Shown: positions 16,318 to 25,416 of the stretch, one piece after another
Layout of the letters: each line of letters begins with the position of its first letter
Numbering within the stretch: the first letter of the stretch is position 1
NCBI RefSeq assembly: GCF_020535245.1
Contig: NZ_CP084911.1
Location: 721,001-785,000 of the forward strand
From: Asticcacaulis sp. AND118
GTDB lineage: Bacteria > Pseudomonadota > Alphaproteobacteria > Caulobacterales > Caulobacteraceae
Length of the DNA stretch: 64,000 nt
Reading direction: 5' to 3'
Program-made: the position numbers and the translations under genes
The notes under the pieces: model-generated
Seen by the model: only the letters and a program-made list of their open reading frames with translations
Database searches by the model: none
Told to the model about the DNA's origin: nothing

Positions 16318-17292
16318 TTGGTTGAGCATCGCATCCAGTGGCTCGACATAGCGAGGGGCATCGGCATCGTGCTGGTCGTTGTGGGCCACGCCGAACGGGG
16401 CCTGATGGCGGGGGGCATTGCGCAGGGCGAAGGCTGGAAGCTGTTCGATCTGGGGCTCTACACGTTCCATATGCCGCTGTTCATGCTGCTGGCCGGTTTG
16501 AATGTCCCCGGTTCGCTGAAGCGCGGCAAGGGCGCATTCCTGAAGGGAAAGTTGTGGACCATCGCCTATCCCTATGTGTTGTGGTCGCTGATTCAGGGCG
16601 GGCTGATGATCGCGCTTGCTGGCGTGACCAATGGTCAGGCCGACTGGTCGACCCTAGCCAAGATCGGCTGGCAGCCCATTTCCCCGTTCTGGTTCCTTTA
16701 TGCGCTGATGCTCTACATGGTCGTCGTCGCTCTGACCGGGGCGCGGGCGGCCGTTCTGCTGCCGCTGGCCGCAGTTGGAGTGGTGTCCAGCTATTGGCTC
16801 GACGGCGAGTCTCTGGCTTTACAGGTCAGCTTTCAGGCTATCTTTTTCGTGGCCGGGGTTCTGCTGGCGGAGCGGATCAAGACCCTGTCGGCGCCGCCCA
16901 TAGCCTTGCCTCTGGTCGCCGGTTTGTGGGGACTGGCCTTCCTGTTGATGCCGGTCGCGGGCGATCCGCCCTACCTCAAGCCGTGGACTCTGCCCGCAGC
17001 GGCCTTTGGCATCCTGTTCATTCTGTTATTGTCGCGCCTGCTGGCCAATAGCCTCGTGCAGCCACTGCTGGTCAGTCTCGGACGGGCCTCGATGACCATC
17101 TATGTGCTGCATATTCTGGGGACGGCGGGCACGCGCATCGTGCTGAACAAGCTGAATCTGACGCACGAGCCGTTCGTCTATCTGATGGTGTGCGTAGCGG
17201 TAGGGGTGGCCGGGCCGTGGGTGGCCCACCAGATTTTCATGCGCCTGAATCTCTTGCCGTGGCTGGGTCTTGCGCCGCTTAAGCGACAATAA
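16318..17292 (+). CDS. Membrane acyltransferase, acyltransferase-3 family (fucose 4-O-acetylase-like)
   Basis: A 324-residue inner-membrane protein with about ten hydrophobic segments. The family opening IQWLDIARGIGIVLVVVGHA contains the conserved His, followed by YTFHMPLFMLLAG, both typical of OafA/WcaK-like sugar O-acyltransferases. The start is TTG with a GGGGGA ribosome-binding site just upstream; no ATG is available near the N-terminus. It is at the left border of the exopolysaccharide locus, convergent with ugd, and likely adds acyl groups to its sugars. Donor and target are unknown. Confidence 0.85.
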   Translation: MVEHRIQWLDIARGIGIVLVVVGHAERGLMAGGIAQGEGWKLFDLGLYTFHMPLFMLLAGLNVPGSLKRGKGAFLKGKLWTIAYPYVLWSLIQGGLMIALAGVTNGQADWSTLAKIGWQPISPFWFLYALMLYMVVVALTGARAAVLLPLAAVGVVSSYWLDGESLALQVSFQAIFFVAGVLLAERIKTLSAPPIALPLVAGLWGLAFLLMPVAGDPPYLKPWTLPAAAFGILFILLLSRLLANSLVQPLLVSLGRASMTIYVLHILGTAGTRIVLNKLNLTHEPFVYLMVCVAVGVAGPWVAHQIFMRLNLLPWLGLAPLKRQ

Positions 17293-17318
17293 AAAACGCG
17301 ACAGTTGCCTGCCGCGTT
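17289..17318 (-). terminator. Rho-independent terminator of ugd
   Basis: On the minus strand, AACGCGGCAG and CTGTCGCGTT form a 10-bp stem with one mismatch and a four-base loop, followed by TTTTTTATT. It overlaps the end of the convergent acyltransferase gene. Confidence 0.8.
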
Positions 17319-17340
17319 CGAAAACCGAGTTTCGCGACAA

Positions 17341-18507
17341 TCAATCTGCGCCGAAGAGGTCTCGGCTGTAGACCTTTTCGAGCACGTCGGACAGTTCTTC
17401 GGAGACGCGGTTGGCGACGATGACGTCCGAGACGCGCTTGAACTCTTCGATGTCGCGGATGATGGCTGAGTTGAAGAAGCTGTCGCCCTCAAAGGCCGGT
17501 TCGAAGATAACGACATTGACGCCCTTGGCGCGGATGCGCTTCATCACGCCCTGCACCGAAGAGTCGCGGAAATTATCCGAATTGGTCTTCATGGTCAGGC
17601 GATAGATGCCGACCGTTTTCGGTTTGCGGCTGAGGATGGAGTCGGCGACGAAGTCCTTGCGCGTGGTGTTGGCGTCGACAATGGCCTTGATGATGTTCTG
17701 CGGCACCGACGAATAGTTGGCCAGCAACTGCTTGGTGTCTTTTGGCAAGCAGTAGCCGCCGTAGCCGAAGGAGGGGTTGTTGTAGCCCTTGCCAATGCGC
17801 GGATCGAGCGACACGCCCTCGATGATCTGCTTGCTGTCGAGACCCAGCGCTTCGGCGTAGGAATCCAGTTCGTTGAAATAGGAGACGCGCAGGGCGAGAT
17901 AGGTGTTGGCGAACAGTTTGATCGCCTCGGCTTCGCTCGAATTGGTGTAGAGGACCTCGACATCCTTTTTCTCCGCGCCCTGCAGCAGGAGGCCGCCGAA
18001 AATACGCGCGCGCTCCGACTGTTCGCCGACGATGATGCGCGAGGGGTGCAGGTTGTCGTACAGCGCCTTGCCTTCACGCAGGAATTCCGGCGAGAAGATC
18101 ACCCGGTCGATACCGAACTCTTTGTTCAGGCGCGCCGTGTACCCCACGGGGATGGTCGATTTGATGACGATGGTGGCGGTCGAATTGAGCGGCAGGACCT
18201 GACGCACGACCGCTTCGATCGACGAGGTGTCGAACTGGTTGGTCACCGTGTCGTAGTTGGTCGGCGTCGAGATGATGATATATTCGGCGTCGCGGAAAGC
18301 CTCTTCGGCGTCGAGCGTGGCCTTGAAGTCGAGTTTTTCTTCCTTCAGGAAGCGTTCGATCTCGGCATCGACGATCGGCGATTGCCCCTTGTTGAGCATC
18401 TCGACCTTGGCCGGCACGACGTCGAAGGCGACGACGGTGTTGTGGCGCGCCAGCAGCATGGCGTTGGAAAGGCCGACATAGCCCAGGCCCGCGATCGCTA
18501 TTTTCAT
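17341..18507 (-). CDS. ugd: UDP-glucose 6-dehydrogenase
   Basis: A 388-residue cytoplasmic enzyme that oxidises UDP-glucose to UDP-glucuronate with NAD+. The Rossmann motif is [14 protein letters not shown]; the catalytic region is [20 protein letters not shown], and the nucleophilic Cys253 lies in [13 protein letters not shown]. The length and long identical stretches match the enterobacterial Ugd type rather than the roughly 430-residue type common in alphaproteobacteria (from memory of E. coli Ugd). It supplies acidic sugar precursor for the polymer, and the epimerase at 34058-35065 would act on its product. It is divergent from the secreted protein gene at 18890. Confidence 0.97.
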   Translation of the reverse strand: MKIAIAGLGYVGLSNAMLLARHNTVVAFDVVPAKVEMLNKGQSPIVDAEIERFLKEEKLDFKATLDAEEAFRDAEYIIISTPTNYDTVTNQFDTSSIEAVVRQVLPLNSTATIVIKSTIPVGYTARLNKEFGIDRVIFSPEFLREGKALYDNLHPSRIIVGEQSERARIFGGLLLQGAEKKDVEVLYTNSSEAEAIKLFANTYLALRVSYFNELDSYAEALGLDSKQIIEGVSLDPRIGKGYNNPSFGYGGYCLPKDTKQLLANYSSVPQNIIKAIVDANTTRKDFVADSILSRKPKTVGIYRLTMKTNSDNFRDSSVQGVMKRIRAKGVNVVIFEPAFEGDSFFNSAIIRDIEEFKRVSDVIVANRVSEELSDVLEKVYSRDLFGAD

Positions 18508-18889
18508 TTCGAATATATACCCAGAAAGAAGTTGCGCCGCCGGGCGGCTAATGAATTTTTACGGCAATAGGTGTCGGTTTCGACCGCGGTTACCGGAGGG
18601 TGGAGGCTTGTGCGCCGCCTGCACACCGGGGTGCATCGTCGGGCCAACAAGCGGAATAACATCGCCTTTTCCGACACCACAGACACACGTGACGCTATAA
18701 TGCTGCGCCGCACATATCAAGTGAAATATCGTTTGCAATTGTGAGCAGTGAAAAGGCTTCGCGCCAGAGGCGTCAGACCTTGCTAATGAAGTGGATTCAC
18801 GGCCACAGGTAGTGTGAATATGCGGTAATGTCTGGATTTTGCACTGCAATGCATATATCGTGATTATTTATATATTATCGGTTTTTAAA
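18508..18889. other. Divergent promoter region of 382 bp between ugd and the secreted GH-A-like gene
   Basis: No gene seen. It holds a 16-bp palindrome-like TGCAC-N6-GTGCA at 18620-18635 and the TGC-N3-GCAGCAT element described at 18694-18720. The 60 bases before 18890 are very AT-rich and probably include the plus-strand promoter. There is no clear ribosome-binding site before 18890. Confidence 0.5.
18694..18720 (-). promoter_or_regulatory. Candidate ugd promoter element related to those of wza and the uronate epimerase
   Basis: The minus strand reads TTGATA, then TGTGCGGCGCAGCAT, then TATAGC. The TGC-N3-GCAGCAT core is shared with the elements at 35195-35222 and 51194-51222. The -35/-10 spacing here would be 15 bases, so this is the weakest of the three. 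Confidence 0.35.
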
Positions 18890-20314
18890 ATGAAGATTTT
18901 AGCAGGCAGGTCTTTTCGTGACCTTGGTAAGACAGGCCTCGCGCTTGTCGGGGCAGCCGTCGCTGGCCTTGTTGTAATCGTTATCTGCCTGCTGCTGCCG
19001 CATTTTGCGGGTGCGAAAGACGCGCCGCGACCGGTGCCCGTCGCGACCTTTCTGGACAGTCTGGGCGTCAATACCCATATCAATTTCACCGGTCCGGATT
19101 TCGTGGGATACGCGGATACGACGATCGTCTCAAACAGCCTGCGCTATATCGGTTTCCGCCATGTGCGTGACAGCGGCCGTGACTATACGCCGGAGCAGAT
19201 ATCGCGCCTGACGACCGTGGCGCGAGACGCCGGGGTCCGCTTGACCCTGACCCCCGGTAGCGGCGGACCGGTGAATCTCGATGGCTTCCTTCAGGCCATG
19301 CGTGATATCGAAGCGCGGCAGCCCGGCGCGCTGGAAGGCATCGAAGGCCTGAACGAGGTCAATAACGTCTTCATGCACCAGCATTGGAACGTCGAGTACA
19401 AGGGCAAGGCCGCCAGCATGTGCCGACGGGACTTCGCCCCGGTCAAGGCCTTGCAGGCCGATCTCTACAAGAGTGTCAAAGCCGATCCGAAGCTGAAACA
19501 TCTGCCGGTCTATGCCTACACGATGGTGTTCATCAAAAAGGGCCTGGGCGACGCGATCTGCAAGGCGGATTATCAGGCGGACCTGAAGGCCGTGGGCGCC
19601 GAGACGAACGCCGACTTTGCCAATATCCATGAATATTCCTTCCAGGGTGCGCCGCCGCGTGAAGTGCTGGCCGGCGCGCTGGCGCGCAAATCGCATGTGG
19701 CCGGCAAGCCCGTGGTGATTACCGAGACCGGCTTCGCCACCGATCAGAACCCCGCCATCCCGCTGTGGCTCAGCGTCAGCGAGACCGTGCAGGCCAAATA
19801 CCTCCTGAGCAGCGTCTTCGACGCCTACACGCTGGGCGCGCGCCGGACCTACATCTATCAGTTGATGGATCATGCGCTGGACAAGCCCGCCACCGATATC
19901 GAAAAGCACTTCGGCCTCTTCTATGCCGATGGTCGTCCCAAGCCTGCGGCCGTGGCGCTGCGCAATCTGACGCGCATTCTCGCCGATCCGGGGCAGGGGG
20001 CGCCGGCGCATAGTATCCCTGTCAGCTATTCCCTCAAGGGCGCGGGCTATGTGCCCGGCATGCAATTGCTGCTGCAGAAGAGCGATGGCACCTATCTGCT
20101 GGCTCTGTGGGCCGAGCCGCGCATCTGGAACGCCAACACGCGCAGCGATATCAAGGTGCCCGCCAAGACGGTCGAGGTGACCTTCGATCGCGACATCAGC
20201 AACATCGCGGTCTATGACCCGATGAAAGGCGTATCGCCGGTTTCGGCGCGCGCGTCCGCCCGCATGCTTAAGGTGCCCGTCAGCGACCACCCCGTACTGG
20301 TCAGCTTCAAATAG
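18890..20314 (+). CDS. Membrane-anchored or secreted clan GH-A-like glycoside hydrolase-like protein
   Basis: A 474-residue protein. Residues 14-37 form a membrane segment or signal sequence. Clan GH-A cues follow: LRYIGFRHVRDSGRDY at strand 2, the Asn-Glu pair in IEGLNEVN (Asn155-Glu156, predicted acid/base), NIHEYSFQG, and VVITETGFATD (Glu279, predicted nucleophile). A C-terminal beta-rich domain (from about 385) is likely. The ATG at 18890 was chosen over an in-frame TTG at 18839 that would add an unusual hydrophobic tail. It lies between ugd and glycosyltransferase genes, so it may trim or cleave the polymer during export, as PslG-type hydrolases do (inference). The numbered GH family is not assigned. 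Confidence 0.78.
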   Translation: MKILAGRSFRDLGKTGLALVGAAVAGLVVIVICLLLPHFAGAKDAPRPVPVATFLDSLGVNTHINFTGPDFVGYADTTIVSNSLRYIGFRHVRDSGRDYTPEQISRLTTVARDAGVRLTLTPGSGGPVNLDGFLQAMRDIEARQPGALEGIEGLNEVNNVFMHQHWNVEYKGKAASMCRRDFAPVKALQADLYKSVKADPKLKHLPVYAYTMVFIKKGLGDAICKADYQADLKAVGAETNADFANIHEYSFQGAPPREVLAGALARKSHVAGKPVVITETGFATDQNPAIPLWLSVSETVQAKYLLSSVFDAYTLGARRTYIYQLMDHALDKPATDIEKHFGLFYADGRPKPAAVALRNLTRILADPGQGAPAHSIPVSYSLKGAGYVPGMQLLLQKSDGTYLLALWAEPRIWNANTRSDIKVPAKTVEVTFDRDISNIAVYDPMKGVSPVSARASARMLKVPVSDHPVLVSFK

Positions 20315-20390
20315 AGCGCGCCGGCGTGGCCTGTGATATTCGGTGTCTGTGGCGGTCGTGCGCCGGACTTGATTTGGAGTGGCGGATTTC

Positions 20391-21593
20391 ATGCGCATCG
20401 CCCTGTGCAATACCCTCTATGTGACGCCGGAAGCCCCTTTCATGTTCGGCGGTGCCGAGGTGCTGGTGCGGCAACTGGCGGAAGCGCTGGTTGCCGCCGG
20501 CGATGAGGTCATCGCCCTCCGCGTGGCGCTGGACGGCCAGGCGCGCAGCGAGATCGTCAATGGCGTGACGGTGCATTTTCTGCCGATCGATAACCTGTTT
20601 CCGCCCTTTGAAGACAAGCGCAATGCCCTGCAACGCCTGGCCTGGCACGCCATTGACGACCGCTGGCGCGCGCCAAGGGGTTTGCGTCAGATCCTTGCGG
20701 ATTTTCGGCCTGATGTCCTGCATAGCCATACGCTGAACGGCCTCAGCGCCGATGTCTGGCGCGTAGCGCACGGTCTGGGCATTCCGGTTGTGCATACCCT
20801 GCACGACTATTATCTGAGTTGTCCGCGCTGTTCGCGCTTCAAGGACGGCGTGGCGTGTGAGCAGACTTGCGGTTCGTGCGGGCTTCTGACCACGCAGCGG
20901 CGCCAGCGGGCGCAGAAACTCGATGCGGTCACCAGCGTCAGCGAGAAGACGCTCGACATCCACCGTTGCACGGGTGCGCTGTCGGCGCAGACCCCTACCT
21001 ATGTGGTGCGCAACATCCCCAATCCCGAGGTGCAACTGGCGCCGCCCCTGCCTTACGAAGGCGTGCTGAAGGTCGGCTATATCGGCCGTTTCGCCGAAGA
21101 GAAGGGCGTGCAGATGCTTATCGAGGCGATCGGCCGCCTGCCGGCTGAGGCCATCGAGCTGAAGCTGGCCGGGCGGGTGAATCGCGAAGAGCAGGCGCGC
21201 CTGACCGCGTTGGCCCCGAAGGCCCGGTTGGAATTTCTGGGTTTTGTCGACCCGAAGGGTTTTTATGAGGGCGTGCATATGACCGTCGCGCCGTCCCTGT
21301 GGCACGAACCGGCAGGTCTGGTCGTGCAGGACTCGCTGGTCGCCGGACGCCCCGTCCTGTGCACCGATCGGGGCGGCATGCAGGAGAGCATCGAACCCGG
21401 AGTGACGGGCTGGGTTGTCGAGGCAACGGCGGCCGCTCTGGCGGCGCAGCTTGAGCGGTTGATAGTCGACCCCGTGCGGATAGATCAGGCCTATCGAGTA
21501 TTATCAGGTCTGGAAGCAAGCCGTCGCCGCTTCCCGGATCTGGTCCGGGAATATCGCGATATCTATGTGGGACTTAGCCGGAAAGCGGCTTAA
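20391..21593 (+). CDS. Glycosyltransferase family 4, cysteine-rich subtype
   Basis: A 400-residue GT-B fold enzyme. The N-terminal domain has FMFGGAEVLVRQLAEAL and DVLHSHTLNGLS; the C-terminal domain has GYIGRFAEEKGVQMLIEAI and a donor-binding region PSLWHEPAGLVVQDSLVAG with the conserved Glu pair (E-x7 region). Between them is a Cys cluster CPRCSRFKDGVACEQTCGSC that the GT4 at 46877 shares in part. ATG at 20391 follows GGAGTGGCGG; a GTG at 20379 overlaps that site and is less likely. It ends two bases before the convergent GT4 gene. It would add one sugar to the lipid-linked repeat; the sugar is unknown. Confidence 0.9.
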   Translation: MRIALCNTLYVTPEAPFMFGGAEVLVRQLAEALVAAGDEVIALRVALDGQARSEIVNGVTVHFLPIDNLFPPFEDKRNALQRLAWHAIDDRWRAPRGLRQILADFRPDVLHSHTLNGLSADVWRVAHGLGIPVVHTLHDYYLSCPRCSRFKDGVACEQTCGSCGLLTTQRRQRAQKLDAVTSVSEKTLDIHRCTGALSAQTPTYVVRNIPNPEVQLAPPLPYEGVLKVGYIGRFAEEKGVQMLIEAIGRLPAEAIELKLAGRVNREEQARLTALAPKARLEFLGFVDPKGFYEGVHMTVAPSLWHEPAGLVVQDSLVAGRPVLCTDRGGMQESIEPGVTGWVVEATAAALAAQLERLIVDPVRIDQAYRVLSGLEASRRRFPDLVREYRDIYVGLSRKAA

Positions 21594-21595
21594 AT

Positions 21596-22693
21596 TCAGG
21601 CGGAGAGGCCGCGTTCCCTGAGTGCGGTGGAAATAACCGCGCTGATCCTCGCCTTGAACACCTCTTCGTCGAAGGTCAGGGCGTGGGCGCGGATGCTTTC
21701 CGGGTCGAAGCGCGTGGGCTCGGCTTCAAAGGCCAGAATGGCCTCGCTGAGCGACGCCGCGCTTTGTTCGGCGAAGAACGCACCCGTGACGCCGTCCTTG
21801 ATGGTTTCGAGCGCACCGCCGCGTCCATAGGCGATAACGGGGCGACCGCTGGCCATGACTTCGAGCGGCAGGATGCCGAAGTCTTCCACGCCGGGGAAGA
21901 GCAGGGCGCGGCAGCGCGCCATATAGTCCTTGAGACGGGCGTGCGGCACCGGGCCGGTAAATTCGATGGTCGGACCGGCCAGATCTTTCAGGGCCTTGGT
22001 CGCGCCGTCACCGACGATGATCAGGCGGCGCCCCAGCTTGTTGCAGGCCTCGATGGCGACTTCGATCTTCTTGTAGGGCGTGATCTGACCGGCGCAGAGA
22101 TAATAGTCGTCAACATCGGGTGAGATATCGAACCGCTTCACGCCGACCGGCGGAAAAACGATATCGGAATCGCGGCGGTAAAACTTCTTGATGCGTTGAG
22201 CGACGAAGGTCGAGTTGGCGACAAAATGATCGACGCGCGCCGACGTGGTCACATCCCATTGACGCAGGCCCGGCGCAAACAAGGACAGGGCCAGGCGCGC
22301 CACCTTGCCCGAAGCCGCGTAATATTGGGGGAACAGATCCCAGATATAACGCATCGGCGAGTGGCAGTAGCACACGTGCAGCGAGTCAGGCCGCGTCACC
22401 ACGCCCTTGGCCGGTCCGGATTCCGACGAGATGACCAGATCGTAGCCGGTCAGATCGAACGATTCCAGCGCGTGCGGCATCAGGGGCAGCATCTTCTGAT
22501 AGTGCTTCTTGCCGCCGATTTTCTGCAGGAAGGAGGTTTTTACCGTATGCCCCGGAAAATGTTCCTTCACGACGTCGGCGTCCGCCACCAGCGCAAAGAT
22601 GTCGGCTTGCGGATACAGGTCGCACAGGGCGCGAAGGACGCGCTCTCCGCCGCGCATGTTCACGAGCCAGTAATGGACCAGAGCAACTTTCAC
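21596..22693 (-). CDS. Glycosyltransferase family 4 (mannosyltransferase-like)
   Basis: A 365-residue cytoplasmic GT-B enzyme. It opens MKVALVHYWLVNMRGGERVL, has VCYCHSPMRYIWDLFPQYY and ARVDHFVANSTFVAQRIKKFY in the acceptor domain, and GQITPYKKIEVAIEA plus PGVEDFGILPLEVMASGRPV in the donor domain (Glu-x7-Glu region). This pattern fits WbaZ/WcaI-like transferases. It lies 66 bases downstream of the epimerase gene and is probably its operon partner. Donor sugar not determined. Confidence 0.92.
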   Translation of the reverse strand: MKVALVHYWLVNMRGGERVLRALCDLYPQADIFALVADADVVKEHFPGHTVKTSFLQKIGGKKHYQKMLPLMPHALESFDLTGYDLVISSESGPAKGVVTRPDSLHVCYCHSPMRYIWDLFPQYYAASGKVARLALSLFAPGLRQWDVTTSARVDHFVANSTFVAQRIKKFYRRDSDIVFPPVGVKRFDISPDVDDYYLCAGQITPYKKIEVAIEACNKLGRRLIIVGDGATKALKDLAGPTIEFTGPVPHARLKDYMARCRALLFPGVEDFGILPLEVMASGRPVIAYGRGGALETIKDGVTGAFFAEQSAASLSEAILAFEAEPTRFDPESIRAHALTFDEEVFKARISAVISTALRERGLSA

Positions 22694-22759
22694 GGAAGAG
22701 TCCTAAGCCTATGCGTTTGAAAATAAAGCGTTCGAAAATATCTGCCGGGAGGCCGACAA

Positions 22760-23719
22760 TCAGTCAAATTTGCCGTTGGTCTGGGCTGACCATTGGTTCA
22801 GAGCCACTTCAAGCCCGCGTGGCGGCGTCCAGCCCTGTTTGTCGAGCCAGCCGGGCTCGATATTGGTCGAACGCACCAGTTTCATGATGCGTTCAGGGTG
22901 GATGCCCAGACCCGAAGCGGACAGTGGCTTCAGGCAAGCAGCGGCAAAATAGATAATGCCCTTCGGCACGACAAAAGTCCTGGCCTTGGGGAAGTGATTG
23001 CGGCTGAAGGTCGTAACGATGTCTTTGATGGTGTAGATCGGCGAGTAGGCGCCGTTGAACAGCACCTGTCCCTGGTTTTGTGAACGCGCATACTCGATGG
23101 CGTCCAGCAGGTCCTCTACATAGATGCACGCCTTCACCGTGTCGGTGCGGCCGGGATAGATGAAGAAGCCCTTGGCCAGCAGGCGCGACAGACGGGTGAA
23201 GTTGCCGCCTTCGTGGGGGCCGAAGACCACGGCCGGGCGTACGACGGTCAGGCGACGATCCGGGGCTTCGGACTGCCAGGCCTTGTGGATTTTTTCGGCC
23301 AGAAGTTTTGACCAGCCATAGGCGGATTGCGGATTGGGCTTCGACTGTTCCGACAGGCGGTCCTCGGACGGACCATAGACCGAAATGGAACTGGTGAAGA
23401 TGATCTCATCGACGTTTTTACGTTTGGCGAACTGCGTGATCTCGCTCGCACCGGCGATATTGGTGTCGTAATATTCGTGGGTGGGGTGACCGGGAGTCGT
23501 ATGGACCGCCGCGAAATTGTAGATGCGCGAAACCGGGCCGTCGATCATCAGGTCGGAAAGGTCGCGGACGTCCTTGAGCAGATATTGCACACCGGCGATA
23601 CGTTCGCGTGGTTCACGGCGGTCAATGGAAACGACGGTCTCACCGGCTTGTGACAGACGCTTGATAAGGTGCGAACCAATAAAGCCGGAGCCGCCAAATA
23701 TGACCACTGTGGATGACAT
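22760..23719 (-). CDS. NAD-dependent sugar epimerase/dehydratase (extended SDR)
   Basis: A 319-residue nucleotide-sugar modifying enzyme. The NAD-binding motif is VVIFGGSGFIGSHL; the catalytic residues are Ser in FTSSISVYG and Tyr134/Lys138 in YGWSK. FGPHEGGNFTRL and YVEDLLDAIEYA are typical of the family. The precise reaction (4-epimerase, dehydratase or reductase) cannot be read. It heads a short unit with the GT4 gene at 21596 and probably prepares that transferase's donor or another sugar of the polymer. Confidence 0.88.
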   Translation of the reverse strand: MSSTVVIFGGSGFIGSHLIKRLSQAGETVVSIDRREPRERIAGVQYLLKDVRDLSDLMIDGPVSRIYNFAAVHTTPGHPTHEYYDTNIAGASEITQFAKRKNVDEIIFTSSISVYGPSEDRLSEQSKPNPQSAYGWSKLLAEKIHKAWQSEAPDRRLTVVRPAVVFGPHEGGNFTRLSRLLAKGFFIYPGRTDTVKACIYVEDLLDAIEYARSQNQGQVLFNGAYSPIYTIKDIVTTFSRNHFPKARTFVVPKGIIYFAAACLKPLSASGLGIHPERIMKLVRSTNIEPGWLDKQGWTPPRGLEVALNQWSAQTNGKFD

Positions 23720-24098
23720 TGAAACAATCCCGTGAACGTCGGATCTACGATATAAAATTATCTACGAGGCGAATGGATGCTTAACGAAACAGCTTCAAAT
23801 GCCGTAGTCGAAAAAAATTGGTGCAGAGCACAATTTTATAATTACCCTGAACCGGCAAGGCGAAGCAAGCGATTTCTAAAGTTAAGGGCGGTGCAGCAAG
23901 CGTCTCCGGCATTAACCGTAAATGCTCCGAAGTCAGTAGAAAACCGAAACCCATCCGCGTTTAGAAATTGGATGCAGAAGCGTTTTTCACCATTATTCCC
24001 CGGCCGGTCGCACATAACTTGGCCTTTACCGCTCCGGGCGTTTTACGATGCCGTTTGTGCACTGCAAATGCAATCCCGAATGGAGATATTCCTGCCGG
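23720..24098. other. Intergenic region of 379 bp without a supported gene
   Basis: A + frame of 111 codons from 23777 has no ribosome-binding site, no recognisable domain and overlaps the end of the GH71/99-like gene, so it was not called. The region has lower GC than its neighbours. It presumably contains the promoter for the minus-strand epimerase gene at 23719; I see no clear hexamers or hairpin. Confidence 0.5.
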
Positions 24099-25328
24099 TT
24101 ATTTTTCCTTGAAAAGACGGCTGATGCGGCCTGATACCTGTAGATAGTGGTCATTCGGCAGGGCCTTGCCGTCCGAATCCAGCGTCACCCATTCGCCGTC
24201 TTCGGGAACCTGATCCAGGGTGGTCGCGACCTTAAATATAGCGGTGGCTTCGTTGATTTCGTCGAACATGGCGATCTTGACCATGCGCGCACCGGCCGTC
24301 TTCGCGGCTTGGGCCTGGGTCATCAGAAAATCGCCGCCCGCCCGCGGGACGCGATTCAACTGGGTTTGCGGATGCCGGTTTTTCCACGAAAAGCCCGGAT
24401 AGATGACCGGCATGTAGTCCTGCTTGTTACGACGGGCTACAGCCATATCTTGCGTAAACTGCGGTTCGCCGCGTTTGGCGAAGTCTTCGGACGAGCGGTA
24501 GGTCCCCACCGTCCACGGCTGGACGATGTCGAGTGCGGCATAGACCTTACTCCAAGGTGAGTCCACCGCATCCTTGCTCCAGTTATCCGGGACGCCGCCC
24601 ATAACGCGCACGCCCTGCGACTTGAACCAGTTGATGATCTTCAACGCCTCTTCCGGATCGTTGATACGGCGGTTATCCTTGAAGCCGATGCCCCAGAACG
24701 ACACGACCGGCCTGCCCTCATCGTGCTGATAGCCCCTGGCCTTGGTCAGCTTGAATTGGGTGTTCAGCCGCGTCCAGTCGCTTTTAAGCGTGGCCAGCGC
24801 GTCGCCCTTGAAATCGGTCACGTCATATTCGATGGCGAAGACGCGATCGTTGTCGCGCGCGGCGGCGATGACGTTTTTCAGGACCTGATCGTTTTCGGCA
24901 TAGCTGGTTTGCAACTTGATCAGAAAACGTTGCAACAGCACGCCGTCGATCCCGTGTTCACGCATCCAGCGGAAGTGCGTCTGCTGAGTGGCCGGGGCAA
25001 AAGACGTGAAGACCTGAAGTTTTTTGCCGCCGCGGGTCTGACCCGGCATCTCGCACAGGGAAGAGGATTCCATCTCCGACACATCGGGCCACATGTCCAT
25101 GTCCCATTGGCGTTTACCGGGCTGATCGCGGTCGGCGCGCCACGGGCCCTTGGGCGAAATATAGCCGTCCCAGCCGGCCTTGCTGCCGTCGCGGGGACAG
25201 CGGAACCAACCCTGATAACCGGTCAGCACCTTGCCGTTCAGCGTCGTGGCGTCGATAGCGAACGCGCCCTGTGGCAGGGCGAGCATGGCAAGAAAACTCA
25301 GGGCGAGGGCAAGGGCCAAGGGGCGCAT
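24099..25328 (-). CDS. Secreted GH71/GH99-like protein
   Basis: A 409-residue protein with signal peptide 1-24 (ending QGAFA). The mature start TLNGKVLTGYQGWFRCPRDG is the hallmark of a GH71/GH99-like TIM-barrel family, as are ARDNDRVFAIEYDVTDFKG, VVSFWGIGFKDNRRIND and the end region KIAMFDEINEATAIFKV, where Asp/Glu could be catalytic. Relatives include endo-alpha-mannosidases and alpha-1,3-glucanases, but the reaction here is unknown. The upstream in-frame extension to 25532 is Pro/Arg-rich and unlike a signal; ATG at 25328 starts a good one. It is the distal gene of the Wzy-GT-Wzx-acetyltransferase run, so a role in processing the polymer is inferred. Confidence 0.82.
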   Translation of the reverse strand: MRPLALALALSFLAMLALPQGAFAIDATTLNGKVLTGYQGWFRCPRDGSKAGWDGYISPKGPWRADRDQPGKRQWDMDMWPDVSEMESSSLCEMPGQTRGGKKLQVFTSFAPATQQTHFRWMREHGIDGVLLQRFLIKLQTSYAENDQVLKNVIAAARDNDRVFAIEYDVTDFKGDALATLKSDWTRLNTQFKLTKARGYQHDEGRPVVSFWGIGFKDNRRINDPEEALKIINWFKSQGVRVMGGVPDNWSKDAVDSPWSKVYAALDIVQPWTVGTYRSSEDFAKRGEPQFTQDMAVARRNKQDYMPVIYPGFSWKNRHPQTQLNRVPRAGGDFLMTQAQAAKTAGARMVKIAMFDEINEATAIFKVATTLDQVPEDGEWVTLDSDGKALPNDHYLQVSGRISRLFKEK

Positions 25329-25416
25329 GTCAGGCTTCCTGTGTTGCAGACTGTCGGGTTTGAGGACCCGAACCGTAACAGGAGAGGAATAAGCCCGCCA
25401 TGTCTTTTGGGTGGTT

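Noticed and set aside
18730-18750. Sequence resembling half of the lac operator (AATTGTGAGC) upstream of ugd
   Set aside because: Only one half-site, no LacI-type regulator in the window; likely chance in an AT-rich stretch.
23777-24112. 111-codon plus-strand frame in the intergenic region
   Set aside because: No ribosome-binding site, no recognisable domain, overlaps the 3' end of the GH71/99-like gene.
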